A stretch of DNA of 64,000 bases, taken from NCBI GenBank assembly GCA_964649895.1, contig CAZYRX010000001.1, positions 62,001 to 126,000 of the forward strand. The letters are read 5' to 3'. A program made the translations under genes and the position numbers. Positions 43,552 to 52,405 of this stretch are shown here, piece after piece. The notes beneath the pieces are model-generated. The model worked only from the letters and a program-made list of their open reading frames with translations. It ran no database searches and was not told where the DNA came from. The number at the start of each line of letters is the position of its first letter. Within the stretch, counting starts at the first letter, position 1. Origin of the DNA: Halanaerobium sp964649895. GTDB lineage: Bacteria; Bacillota; Halanaerobiia; Halanaerobiales; Halanaerobiaceae.

Positions 43552-44379
43552 ATGACCAAAAAAATTATAGTTTTAACTCTACTAACAATCTTACTTTTCA
43601 CTTCTATTAGTGCAGCTGTAGATCTTGATGAGTTTGACAAAAGCTTATTTATCAGAGTTTTTAAAGATGTTGATTCAGATGATTTAGATTATATGGCTAG
43701 ACTAGGACTAAACAGCAGAGATATAAGCCTTGTTTTATATTACTACAGTAATTCTGGTAAAGAATTAGATGAAGATGATCTGAGAGAAATTGCCCGCAAA
43801 CGAGAAAGGTTAAGAGACTTCCATCGGTATTTTGGTATGCCACATATTATTTTTGATGATGAACTAATAAGATTCAGACATCCCAGAAGAGACAGACATT
43901 ATCCGCCTCTTGATGTGAAAAAATATGATAGAAAATTTGAATTTAGAGGTGGTACTGAAAAAATCAAGATTCGAGGAAATAATTATGATTATAAGTATAA
44001 TAATAGATATACAGGTGTTGAAGAAAAAATAGAAATTAAAGAGCAAAAATATGAATATTATTATAAAGATAAAAATATGATAGAAATGCTTGATGTACAT
44101 TACGCATCAAATAAGTACAGCTATTATTACAAAAATCTTAATAATGGTAGAACTATAAAAAGAGAAGGCAGAGGTAGAATAGCTGATAAAGATCTTATTT
44201 ATAAAGAATTGAAAGAAAGATATTATGAATTGGAAGATGAGAAGGGCAATAATAAAAATAACAAAAATAACAAAAAAGATAACGGATATCATGACAATGA
44301 TGACGATGATGACGATAATGACGATGATAGCAATATTAGTTTTAAAATTGAAATTGATTTAAGTGACCTTTTTAACTAA
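43552..44379 (+). CDS. Secreted protein of unknown function with poly-Asp tail
   Basis: I do not recognise this 275-residue protein. It has a signal peptide (about 1-21, TSISAA). The N-terminal domain (22-110) is helical and charged. The centre (120-215) is rich in Tyr, Lys and Arg, with repeating units such as KYEYYYKDKN and NKYSYYYKN that suggest a beta structure. Then comes an Asn/Lys stretch (about 233-247), a run of Asp and Asn (about 252-262), and a short hydrophobic end. GAGGAGG precedes the ATG. The Asp run could bind calcium or other cations. It is divergent from the Spy-like gene. Confidence 0.75.
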   Translation: MTKKIIVLTLLTILLFTSISAAVDLDEFDKSLFIRVFKDVDSDDLDYMARLGLNSRDISLVLYYYSNSGKELDEDDLREIARKRERLRDFHRYFGMPHIIFDDELIRFRHPRRDRHYPPLDVKKYDRKFEFRGGTEKIKIRGNNYDYKYNNRYTGVEEKIEIKEQKYEYYYKDKNMIEMLDVHYASNKYSYYYKNLNNGRTIKREGRGRIADKDLIYKELKERYYELEDEKGNNKNNKNNKKDNGYHDNDDDDDDNDDDSNISFKIEIDLSDLFN

Positions 44380-44400
44380 TTGAATATATTTTCTTCAAAA

Positions 44401-44434
44401 AAGTAAAAAGCCCATAGCTATGGGCTTTTTACTT
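44401..44434. terminator. Bidirectional terminator ending the pdu operon
   Basis: A perfect 34-nt palindrome, with 17-nt arms AGTAAAAAGCCCATAG-type and A/T tails on both sides. It serves the secreted-protein gene on the plus strand and pduL on the minus strand. Confidence 0.9.
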
Positions 44435-45075
44435 TAATTATTCTTTATTATTTTCCCCTTGTCCCCCGCTTTAAATAAACATGCATTAGCTTCATCATAG
44501 TCAATATGCATATTTAAATGATAATCTTTATTTACTCTAATTAAAACATCTTTAAAAATAATAGGTCTTTCCGTAAGAGCTTCTACAGAAACTATTTCTC
44601 CATCTAAAACATCAAGTCTTTCTGCATCTTCAGGAGTCATATGAATATGTCTTTTTGCTATAATAACACCTTCCTCCAGTTTTATTACATTATTTTTAGA
44701 AGCAATAAATGCTGATGCACTATTTTTTATGTCACCTGAAAATCTCAATGGAGCATCAATGCCCAGCTTAACTGCATCAGTTTTGGATAACTCAATCTGA
44801 GTTCTGCTTCTAGCCGGTCCAAGTATAGCAGCTTTCTCTATAATTCCTTTATTTCCAATGATTTTCACTTTTTCTTCAGCTAAAAACTGTCCAGGTTGAG
44901 ACAATTCTCTTTTTGGAGTTAAGTTATAATTTTTAGCAAAGAGTTTATCAATATCATTTTTTGATAGATGAACATGTCGTCCGGATGCCTCAATTGGAAT
45001 TGTCCGTTCAGCTGTCTGCTGCTGAATATTTATAATTATATTTTTTATAGCTTCTTTCAGTTCTTCAGTATCCAA
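44434..45075 (-). CDS. pduL: Phosphate propanoyltransferase
   Basis: PduL converts propionyl-CoA and phosphate to propionyl phosphate inside the microcompartment and frees CoA. The 213-residue product has two zinc-binding histidine motifs, ASGRHVHLSKNDI (about 30-42) and AKRHIHMTPEDAE (about 139-151). The first ~20 residues, MDTEELKEAIKNIIINIQQQ, form an amphipathic helix typical of encapsulation peptides. The start is TTG at 45075 with AGAGGTGA upstream. It is the last gene of the operon, directly before the terminator, and feeds acetate kinase encoded upstream in the same operon. Confidence 0.95.
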   Translation of the reverse strand: MDTEELKEAIKNIIINIQQQTAERTIPIEASGRHVHLSKNDIDKLFAKNYNLTPKRELSQPGQFLAEEKVKIIGNKGIIEKAAILGPARSRTQIELSKTDAVKLGIDAPLRFSGDIKNSASAFIASKNNVIKLEEGVIIAKRHIHMTPEDAERLDVLDGEIVSVEALTERPIIFKDVLIRVNKDYHLNMHIDYDEANACLFKAGDKGKIIKNN

Positions 45076-45094
45076 TTTTCTATCACCTCTTTAA

Positions 45095-46375
45095 TTATAA
45101 AGCAGCTGTTTTTAAAACTAACTTAACAATACTGCTCACTTGATATTCTAGACAAAATTTGCGAATAAAATTTTTGAGTTCTTTAATTGTTTTTATATCT
45201 TTATTTTTTAAAAAAAGTTTTTCAGCAAGTTCTATTATGAACCCCTGACCTATAGCTCTTTTTTTCAAATCTGTTATTTCTTTAAAATCAAGACATAAAC
45301 CTTCTTCATAAATTCTCATAATAATAGTACAAGCCGTTAAAGAAATCACTTCATAAAGATAGTCTTCAAAGTATTTTTCTAAATATAAATTATCAAATAA
45401 GTTATCATAATGAGAATATCTATAAACCAAATCAGAATATTTACTTTTATACACTTTATATATCTCTTCAAGAAGATCCAACAAATATTCTTGATATTTT
45501 TTTCTCTGTGGGCTGTAATCCATTCCGATTATAGAACTAAAGTTTAAGATAATATTTGCTAAAAGCCTTGCCATATCATAAGCTGCTGCACCATACATTG
45601 CATATTCACTATCAAATATCTTTATTTGGTTTTTTCTAACAAAAATATTTGATGTATGTAGATCAGCATGGACTAAACACTGTTTTTTATTTTTAAATAT
45701 TTCTCTGATTTTTTCAATCTCTTTTTTAATTTCTTCGTTATTTCTAAATTCTATAATTCTTTTTTCTAAATAATGTGTGATTTTTTTGTCTGAAGCTTCA
45801 AGTAGTGAACCCGAAAATAAAAGTTTATCCCATACTTCCATGCCTTTAGACTTATTGAAAAAATCAGATATTATATTAAAATCATTTTCTTCTAAAAATA
45901 ATCTAGAAGTAAAAAAGTCTTTTTTTGCTAAAAATTCACCCAGCTGTTTTCCCAGATGATCAAATTTTTTGCCCCTGATCAATGCACTTCTTAAAATTTC
46001 AAAATCATCAAGATATTCAATCAAAAGAACATTGTTTTCTTGATCAAAAAGATATATTTTTGGTACATAATCCGGACAGATTAAATCCATTAATTTTAAT
46101 GAATAATACTCAGAATATATTCTTTCTTCAGGCAGAGGTATATGAATATTCTCTTCGGCTGCTCTTCTTACAAAAGGTAATACCTGTTTAAAAATAACTT
46201 TTTTATTATTTTCTTTATTCTCAATTAAAATTAAGTTGTTAGCAAGACTGTTTACACTGAGACTTTGAGAATGGAGGTTAGAGGCAGTAACTTTACTGTT
46301 AAGATCAAATAATTCTGTTTTTTCTTTTATATATTTTACTGCATCTTCTTTTCTAATTAGATTATTTAAGAGCAT
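45095..46375 (-). CDS. Methylthioribose kinase (MtnK)-like kinase in the pdu operon
   Basis: This 426-residue protein belongs to the methylthioribose kinase branch of the aminoglycoside phosphotransferase fold. It has FKQVLPFVRR (about 62-71), the signature nucleotide-binding KQxLPYVR of MtnK, the catalytic loop CLVHADLHTSNIFV (233-246; Asp238) and metal-binding IFDSEYAMYGAAAYDMARLLAN (253-274), matching MtnK VIDPEFAFYGPMGFD. MtnK phosphorylates 5-methylthioribose, and relatives act on 5-deoxyribose. It lies between pduV and pduL, 20-30 nt from each. ATG at 46375 has GGAGG 7 nt upstream. Propanediol breakdown has no known need for such a kinase; salvage of 5'-deoxyadenosine from the B12 enzyme is a possible role (inference). 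Confidence 0.82.
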   Translation of the reverse strand: MLLNNLIRKEDAVKYIKEKTELFDLNSKVTASNLHSQSLSVNSLANNLILIENKENNKKVIFKQVLPFVRRAAEENIHIPLPEERIYSEYYSLKLMDLICPDYVPKIYLFDQENNVLLIEYLDDFEILRSALIRGKKFDHLGKQLGEFLAKKDFFTSRLFLEENDFNIISDFFNKSKGMEVWDKLLFSGSLLEASDKKITHYLEKRIIEFRNNEEIKKEIEKIREIFKNKKQCLVHADLHTSNIFVRKNQIKIFDSEYAMYGAAAYDMARLLANIILNFSSIIGMDYSPQRKKYQEYLLDLLEEIYKVYKSKYSDLVYRYSHYDNLFDNLYLEKYFEDYLYEVISLTACTIIMRIYEEGLCLDFKEITDLKKRAIGQGFIIELAEKLFLKNKDIKTIKELKNFIRKFCLEYQVSSIVKLVLKTAAL

Positions 46376-46402
46376 CACTTAACCTCCCCCAGTAAATTCC
46401 TT

Positions 46403-46837
46403 TCACTTCTCATCTATATATTCAGAAAGTTTATTTAAACCCTCTCTTGTCACAGCACTAGTAAAGAAAATCTTTTCAGCTCCAGACATTTCTAATATTT
46501 CACTTGCATATTCAAGATCTGCTTCTTCTGAATCTATTTTTGTAACTATACCGATTACTGGTCTGGCAAAAGCAGATGCAAAAGCTGGAGGTAAAAAATA
46601 TTGTTCTGCAGTAGCATCAGCAACTAGTCCAATCACTGCTGCATCTTGAGCTGCTGAAATTAATGAGGTATAAAATCTCCTATTTTCAATATATTCTCCA
46701 GGTGTATCGATTGCCTGATTTTCAAATTCTAAACTTTGAGTTCTTCTTTCTATTTCTCTATATTCATAGCCCTGTAATGCTTCAAGAAGTGTTGTTTTTC
46801 CTGCTTTAGTACCACCAATCAAAATAATTTTCTTCAT
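46403..46837 (-). CDS. pduV: EutP/PduV family small GTPase-like protein
   Basis: This 144-residue P-loop protein has Walker A GGTKAGKTTLLEAL (about 8-21), IDTPGEYIENRRFY (about 43-56) and the specificity loop VTKIDS. It is associated with microcompartments; PduV in Salmonella is linked to compartment movement, and EutP to acetate kinase activity. It follows pduU by 2 nt and is surely cotranscribed. Length matches EutP. Confidence 0.93.
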   Translation of the reverse strand: MKKIILIGGTKAGKTTLLEALQGYEYREIERRTQSLEFENQAIDTPGEYIENRRFYTSLISAAQDAAVIGLVADATAEQYFLPPAFASAFARPVIGIVTKIDSEEADLEYASEILEMSGAEKIFFTSAVTREGLNKLSEYIDEK

Positions 46838-46839
46838 AT

Positions 46840-47181
46840 TTATGACCTCGTAATTTTGGCAGTATCAAAGCCAAGGATGCTTTCAAGAGTATAAAGAACG
46901 TTTTTTAATGCTGATTCTACACTTGATACTTTACCACAAATAACTAAAGAGCCACTAAAACGATCAATAAAACCTATTTCTACATCAGCATTTTTAGTTG
47001 CTGCATCTGCAGCAATTATTGCCGCTTCACTTGGAGTAATTGTCATAATACCAAGTGCATCACTATTTTTATTTAAACCTATTTTTTTATAAATATCATC
47101 TGTAGGGTGAGCAATTAAATGAACAAGAGTGACCTGTTTACCAGGTACATACTCCTGAATTACCCGTTCTTTTTTTGACAT
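46840..47181 (-). CDS. pduU: Circularly permuted BMC-domain shell protein
   Basis: PduU/EutS is a hexameric minor shell protein with a permuted BMC fold. The 113-residue product has RVIQEYVPGKQVTLVHLIAHP (about 6-26), the family signature, then ALGIMTITPSEAAIIAADAATKNADVEIGFIDRFSGSLVICGKVSSVESAL. The ATG at 47181 has GGAGGAGA 5 nt upstream; an in-frame start 33 nt earlier would add residues not seen in the family. The N-terminal beta strands would form a small barrel on one hexamer face. 2 nt separate it from pduV. Confidence 0.94.
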   Translation of the reverse strand: MSKKERVIQEYVPGKQVTLVHLIAHPTDDIYKKIGLNKNSDALGIMTITPSEAAIIAADAATKNADVEIGFIDRFSGSLVICGKVSSVESALKNVLYTLESILGFDTAKITRS

Positions 47182-47269
47182 ATTATCTCCTCCAGATCGC
47201 CCAGCAGTAAACATATACCTTCACGACCGTATATTATCTTTAAACTACAGTAATTTTGCTTTAGTAATT

Positions 47270-48514
47270 TTAATTTTCATTTTCATTAAGCACATCAGTA
47301 ATTAAATCCTTTATGTGATTTTCTACAATTATTTTAGCTTCTCTTGCTATAACTAATTCTTCATTTGTAGGTATTATATAAACATCAACAGCTGAAGAAT
47401 CTGAACTAATCTTTATTTCTTTACCTCTATTTTTATTCTTTTCTTCATCAATTTTTATACCCAAATATTCAAGGTTAGATAAAATTTTAGCTCTAACTTC
47501 AACTGCATTTTCTCCAATACCTGCAGTGAAAATCAATAGATCGACTCCATTCATTAAAGCTACATATGAACCAATATATTTTTTCACCCTTCTGCAGAAG
47601 ATATCTACTGCAAGTTCTGCACGTTTGTCCCCTTTTTCTGCAGCTTCAGCTAGTTCTCTAAAATCATTGCTTACTCCCGATATACCGAGTACTCCACTGG
47701 CTTTGTTCAGGGCTTGATCTACTTCTTCAATTGTCATATTTCTTTCTTTCATTATATATGGAATTATACCAGGATCTATATCACCCGGTCTTGTTCCCAT
47801 AACAAGTCCTTCTAAGGGTGTAAGGCCCATACTTGTATCAATAACTTCACCTCTATCTACAGCAGCCATACTTGCACCATTACCTAAATGACATGTTATT
47901 ATTTTTAATTCATTGTAGTCCTTATTTAAGATTTCAGCACCACGTTCAGAAACATATTTATGAGAGGTTCCATGAAATCCGTATCTGCGAACTCCATTTT
48001 CTTCATACCACTCATATGGCAGAGCATATAGAAATGACTCAGCAGACATTGATTGGTGAAAAGCTGTATCAAAGACTCCAACATCAGGAGTTTTAGGCAT
48101 TAATTTTTTACTTACTTCAATACCTATAATATTTGCAGGATTATGAAGTGGAGCAAGTTTAATATTTTCTCGGAGTGCATCTATAACTTCTTTTGTAATT
48201 AATACTGATCCCGAAAACTTTTCACCTGCATGTACCACTCTATGACCAACAACATTGATTTCATCCATATTTTTTATAACTCCATGCTCACTGCTCTGAA
48301 GAACTTCTAATACCATCTCAATTGCCTGATTATGGTCATTAATCTTTTCTTCAATAACTACTTCATCACCATTAGAATTATGCTTTAAAAATGAAACTTC
48401 TTCGCCAATTTTTTCAACCAATCCCTGAGCGGCAACTTTTTCATTTTTCATATTTATTAACTGATATTTTAAAGAGGAGCTTCCGCAGTTCAGCACAAAA
48501 ACATTCATAAACAT
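47270..48514 (-). CDS. ackA: Acetate/propionate kinase
   Basis: The 414-residue acetate kinase family enzyme transfers phosphate from propionyl (or acetyl) phosphate to ADP and so yields ATP, taking the place of PduW here. Motifs: VLNCGSSSLKYQL (about 5-17), VVHAGEKFSGS, GVFDTAFHQSM (146-156), GFHGTSHKYV (175-184), CHLGNGASMAAV (207-218) and FTAGIGENA. AAGGG lies 4-10 nt from two in-frame ATG codons (48514 and 48508). It lies between pduT and pduU within the pdu run, with gaps of 120 and 88 nt. It may also be the cell's main acetate kinase. Confidence 0.94.
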   Translation of the reverse strand: MFMNVFVLNCGSSSLKYQLINMKNEKVAAQGLVEKIGEEVSFLKHNSNGDEVVIEEKINDHNQAIEMVLEVLQSSEHGVIKNMDEINVVGHRVVHAGEKFSGSVLITKEVIDALRENIKLAPLHNPANIIGIEVSKKLMPKTPDVGVFDTAFHQSMSAESFLYALPYEWYEENGVRRYGFHGTSHKYVSERGAEILNKDYNELKIITCHLGNGASMAAVDRGEVIDTSMGLTPLEGLVMGTRPGDIDPGIIPYIMKERNMTIEEVDQALNKASGVLGISGVSNDFRELAEAAEKGDKRAELAVDIFCRRVKKYIGSYVALMNGVDLLIFTAGIGENAVEVRAKILSNLEYLGIKIDEEKNKNRGKEIKISSDSSAVDVYIIPTNEELVIAREAKIIVENHIKDLITDVLNENEN

Positions 48515-48634
48515 CTTTCCCTTCTATTACTACTAAACTTTATTTAAAGTTCTAATCATATATTAATTATTTCAAAATAAAAGCTTGTTATTATTCAAAA
48601 TAGATAGTTCTTCATCAGCTCTCAAAAAAATATT

Positions 48635-49183
48635 TTATAATAATGTTTTAAATACATCTTTATCTGGTGAAGAAATAAATACTTTATTATAAAGCATTCC
48701 ATTGCCTTTTGTTACAGCTTCACCTGCATTTAATGCCTGCTGTACTGCACTTACATCACCTGTAAAACTAACATATGCCTTACCTCCAAGTCCTGTGCCA
48801 AGACGCACCTGAATCAGTTTAACATTAGATGCTTTTGCAGCAGCATCTGCACCAATAATTGCACTTGGCATAGAGAAATATTCCAGTACTCCTACAGCAT
48901 TAACATTTTCTACTTCTGTTGTTCCATTAATAGCGCTGATTAAATCTTCATGTATTCTTGAAACTATCATATGGTCTACTAAAAATGGACCCGATGCTTC
49001 CTTACCTGAAGAAATTGATTGATTTACAGCACTCACATCACCCGAAATCAAAATTGTATATTTACCAGGACAATTCGGCTGGGCCAGAATCAAATTAACA
49101 TCAGCAGCTTTTTTCATAACATCTGCCACTTTAATTCCCTGGCTTATGGAATTAAATTCAAGCATGCCAATTGTTCTTATCAT
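48635..49183 (-). CDS. pduT: Tandem-BMC shell protein with Fe-S pore
   Basis: PduT is a trimer of tandem BMC domains with a 4Fe-4S cluster in the central pore, passing electrons across the shell. The 182-residue product has two BMC domains (about 1-90 and 95-180). Cys38 in LAQPNCPGKY is exactly at the position known for the cluster ligand in Salmonella PduT. Glycine-rich SGDVSAV occurs in both halves. The pduS stop overlaps its start by 4 nt, so PduS and PduT are coupled, in line with PduS docking on PduT. Confidence 0.95.
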   Translation of the reverse strand: MIRTIGMLEFNSISQGIKVADVMKKAADVNLILAQPNCPGKYTILISGDVSAVNQSISSGKEASGPFLVDHMIVSRIHEDLISAINGTTEVENVNAVGVLEYFSMPSAIIGADAAAKASNVKLIQVRLGTGLGGKAYVSFTGDVSAVQQALNAGEAVTKGNGMLYNKVFISSPDKDVFKTLL

Positions 49184-50523
49184 AATACCACCTCTGCACT
49201 TCTGCTTATAATAACTTTAGTGTTATCTGCTTTTTTAACTGTACCACTTATACTTGCATGAATATTAACACTTAAAGCATCTTCTTTGGCTCTGCCAATC
49301 AAATCTCCTCTTTCAACTTTTTGACCTTCATTTACAGCTAATTCAGCAGGTGCACCAATATGCTGACTTAGAGGAATTATAACCTCATTCACTTCTAAAT
49401 CAACTGATTCATAAAGTTTCTGATGATTATACTTAGTTAGATCTAATCTGGCAATCTGTCTGTCTGTTGGTATTTTTCTGTATTCACGCATTGGATGAGG
49501 TTCAAATTCATTTTTACTTCTTTCATATTTTTCATCAGCCTGTTCTATATAATATTCATTAACCAATCTCGGAGATAATCCCATTGGACAGGCGTAAAGT
49601 TCACATATTCCACATAAACAGCAAAGCTGAGCTGATTTAAAAACTTCAGCTGAATTAACTTCCTCATAAGCTAAAGCTCTCATGATTCTATGAGGTTCAA
49701 GTCCGTGGCCATTTAGATAACGTGGACAGTATTCTGTACAGAGGGTACACTGTATACAGGCAGCTTTTGCTTTATTTTTTATATGTTCCATACTCTGTTG
49801 ATTTCTCTCAATTACAAATTGATCTTTGGGTAAAATAATTATCGATCCATCTGTTTTTGTAATTACAGCATTATCGATATCCTCTTCTTCAACTAAATTA
49901 TCGCCCATCATCGGTCCACCGAGAATTACTGCAAATTCATCAAGAGTACTACCACCTGCTGTGTCAATACATTCACGCACAGGAGTTCCTATTGGGACTT
50001 TCACAATTCTTGGCTCATTTACTTCTGCCAAAACAGAAACATATTTATCTATTACTGGCTGATCTTGATTTGCTCGATAACTATTGTAAATAGTTCCAAC
50101 ATTGGTTACAACACAGCCAACCTCTAATGGAATCCCCATCTCAGGTACTACTCTTCCGGTAATATCTAAAACCATAGTATGTTCGTCACCGGCAGGGTAG
50201 AAACTATCCATTAAAAAGAATTCTATTTCATAACCTTTCTCATCAACAACTCTTTTTAAACATGAATATTCATTTTCATATTTTCTCTTAATAGCAAATA
50301 CTGTATTGTCGACTCCAATACTTTCTGCAACCATTTTTACACCCTCAATTATTTCTTCAGAAAAATTACTCATCAGAAACTTATCAGAACGTAGTAATGG
50401 TTCACATTCAGCTCCATTTATTATTAAATATTCAGCTTCACAGTCATATTTAACGTGAGTAGGAAAACCGGCACCGCCGGCTCCAACCACTCCCGCTGCT
50501 GCTATTTTTTCAATAAGGCTCAT
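49180..50523 (-). CDS. pduS: Cobalamin reductase / RnfC-like Fe-S flavoprotein
   Basis: PduS reduces cobalamin or moves electrons between NADH and the compartment interior. The 447-residue product has the nucleotide-binding GVVGAGGAGFPTHVKYD (about 12-28), the RnfC-type FMN region, two 4Fe-4S motifs CIQCTLCTEYCPRYL and CCLCGICELYACPMGL (about 265-315), and a C-terminal biotinyl-like SLBB/barrel region (APAELAVNEGQKVERGDLIG). It is fused to nothing else. It ends in a 4-nt overlap with pduT. GAGAGGGG precedes the ATG. Confidence 0.95.
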   Translation of the reverse strand: MSLIEKIAAAGVVGAGGAGFPTHVKYDCEAEYLIINGAECEPLLRSDKFLMSNFSEEIIEGVKMVAESIGVDNTVFAIKRKYENEYSCLKRVVDEKGYEIEFFLMDSFYPAGDEHTMVLDITGRVVPEMGIPLEVGCVVTNVGTIYNSYRANQDQPVIDKYVSVLAEVNEPRIVKVPIGTPVRECIDTAGGSTLDEFAVILGGPMMGDNLVEEEDIDNAVITKTDGSIIILPKDQFVIERNQQSMEHIKNKAKAACIQCTLCTEYCPRYLNGHGLEPHRIMRALAYEEVNSAEVFKSAQLCCLCGICELYACPMGLSPRLVNEYYIEQADEKYERSKNEFEPHPMREYRKIPTDRQIARLDLTKYNHQKLYESVDLEVNEVIIPLSQHIGAPAELAVNEGQKVERGDLIGRAKEDALSVNIHASISGTVKKADNTKVIISRSAEVVL

Positions 50524-50571
50524 ATTACAACCCCTCTCAATACATTAATCAAATCATCAATCAGCTCCTAT

Positions 50572-51963
50572 TTATATGATAGAAAATCCATCTACTAATA
50601 TACATCTTCTTTTTCTAGTAAATGTTCGAGCAGATGTAATTCCTTCTCCAGTTGGCCCGGCAATAGTAAACGAACTAAATCCTTCACCACCAGCACCTAA
50701 ACCTGCATAAGAAGGTGCATTTTTAACATAAATAGTTGTACCAATTCTTTTTGCAAATGCTGTTAAATTATCAACATTTTTTGAATGTATTATTGCTGAA
50801 TGACGATTTTCATTTTCAATTTTTACTCCCATATCCATTGCTTCTTCAAAATCTTTAGCACGAACAAGAGGAATTACCGGCATTAATTGTTCTTTTACCA
50901 CAAATGGATGATCTATATCAGCTTCTACAATAACTAAACGTAGATCTTTATTTTTAGGTTCAATTCCTGCCTGTTCTAAAATATAAGCTGCATTTTTACC
51001 AATATATTTTTTGTTTATATTCCCATCTTCAGTTAATATTAAATCTTCAAGAGCTTTAATATTTTTCACTAACTGTGCATTATTAGCTAACATACATGCA
51101 ATTAAATCATCAGCAATTGAATCTAAAGCAACTATTGACTTTTCTGAAGTACATAATACATTATTGTCAATACTTGCTCCTTTAACAATATCTGCTGCTG
51201 CTTTAGGGATATCTACAGTATCATCAACTAAAACAGGAGGATTACCTGCACCTGCACCAATAGCTTTTTTACCTGATGAAAGTGCTGCATTTACTACACC
51301 ATGACCACCAGTAACAACCAGCATATTTATTCTAGGATCTTTCATACATCTTTCTACAGTCTGCAGGGTTGGTTCAGCAACTGCAGTAAGCAAATTTGCA
51401 GGTCCACCAGCATCAATAATTGCTTTATTCAACATCTTCATTGCATAAAGCGAAACATTTTTTGCCCCAGGATGTGGATTAAAAACAACACTGTTGCATG
51501 CTGCTAGCATACTAATTGCATTATTAATTACTGTTGGACTTGGATTTGTTGATGGTGTAATAGCACAAATCACTCCAAAAGGGGCTTCTTCTAAAATGCT
51601 TAAGCCATTTTTACCACTATAAGCTTCTGTTCTTAGATCTTCAGTACCTGGAGTTTTATTGATTGCTAATTCATTTTTTATTACTTTATCTTCACAGCGG
51701 CCCATACCAGTTTCTTCTACAGCCATTTCTGACATTTTTTCAACATGCTTTAATGATTCATCCCGCATTGCTCTGATTAATTTTTCTCTATCTTGAACAG
51801 AAAAGTTGGTCTGCAGTTCTTTTTGAGCCTTTTTGGCTGCACTTATTGCTTCATCCATGGTTGTGAAAACCCCATAATCTCCTGCTGGACCAGAAGATTT
51901 TTGATCTAGTTCTTGTAGTACTTTATTTATTATTTGAGAAAGCTCTTCTTTATTGAAATTCAT
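50572..51963 (-). CDS. pduP: CoA-acylating propionaldehyde dehydrogenase
   Basis: PduP oxidizes propionaldehyde to propionyl-CoA with NAD+ inside the shell. The 463-residue product begins with the encapsulation helix NKEELSQIINKVLQELDQK (about 4-22). The catalytic cysteine is in SIDNNVLCTSEKSIVAL, with GGHGVV (NAD-binding) and GAGNPPVLVDDTVDI before it, and the C-terminal TFTRKRRCILVDGF. Length is typical. AAGGAGGTAGG lies before the ATG. It follows the PduO-C gene by 24 nt. Confidence 0.96.
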   Translation of the reverse strand: MNFNKEELSQIINKVLQELDQKSSGPAGDYGVFTTMDEAISAAKKAQKELQTNFSVQDREKLIRAMRDESLKHVEKMSEMAVEETGMGRCEDKVIKNELAINKTPGTEDLRTEAYSGKNGLSILEEAPFGVICAITPSTNPSPTVINNAISMLAACNSVVFNPHPGAKNVSLYAMKMLNKAIIDAGGPANLLTAVAEPTLQTVERCMKDPRINMLVVTGGHGVVNAALSSGKKAIGAGAGNPPVLVDDTVDIPKAAADIVKGASIDNNVLCTSEKSIVALDSIADDLIACMLANNAQLVKNIKALEDLILTEDGNINKKYIGKNAAYILEQAGIEPKNKDLRLVIVEADIDHPFVVKEQLMPVIPLVRAKDFEEAMDMGVKIENENRHSAIIHSKNVDNLTAFAKRIGTTIYVKNAPSYAGLGAGGEGFSSFTIAGPTGEGITSARTFTRKRRCILVDGFSII

Positions 51964-51987
51964 TCTCCTACCTCCTTAAAATCTCTA

Positions 51988-52404
51988 TCAACTATTGGTA
52001 TAGCGGTTATTAAAAAATTCTACTCCTGCTTCAGCTACAGACATATCTTCTTCAACTGAACCTCCACTAACACCTACAGCTCCAACGACTTCTCCATTTG
52101 CCTTTAATGGAAATCCACCACCAAAAAGCACAATATCATCACATGCAGTATCTATTCCATATAACATTTTGCCAGGCTGAGAAAGTTCACCTAACTCATC
52201 ACTTCTCATCTTCAAAGCATAAGCTGTATATGCTTTAGCCTGAGAAATTTTAATACTTACAGGAAGAGCATTATCCATTTTCTTAAAAGTAATCAATCTG
52301 CCATCATCACCTACAATAGAAATAATCATTGGTACATTAATTTGTTCTGCTTTTTCTAGGCACTTTTCAGATATTTTCTCAGCAATATTAAGATTAATTT
52401 TCAT
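51988..52404 (-). CDS. PduO C-terminal / HbpS-like heme-binding domain protein
   Basis: This 138-residue GlcG/HbpS (DUF336) family protein equals the C-terminal domain of Salmonella PduO, which binds heme and corrinoid. Motifs are VPMIISIVGDDGRLITFKKMD (about 24-44), ISQAKAYTAYALKMRSDEL and DIVLFGGGFPLKANGEVVGAVGVSGGSVEEDM. It starts 1 nt past the stop of the adenosyltransferase gene, so the two PduO domains are here separate but coupled proteins. GCGAGG precedes the ATG. Confidence 0.93.
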   Translation of the reverse strand: MKINLNIAEKISEKCLEKAEQINVPMIISIVGDDGRLITFKKMDNALPVSIKISQAKAYTAYALKMRSDELGELSQPGKMLYGIDTACDDIVLFGGGFPLKANGEVVGAVGVSGGSVEEDMSVAEAGVEFFNNRYTNS

Positions 52405-52405
52405 T

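Noticed and set aside
44107..44292. Hydrophobic minus-strand frames inside the poly-Asp protein gene
   Set aside because: They are complements of Asn/Asp/Lys codons and lack ribosome-binding sites.
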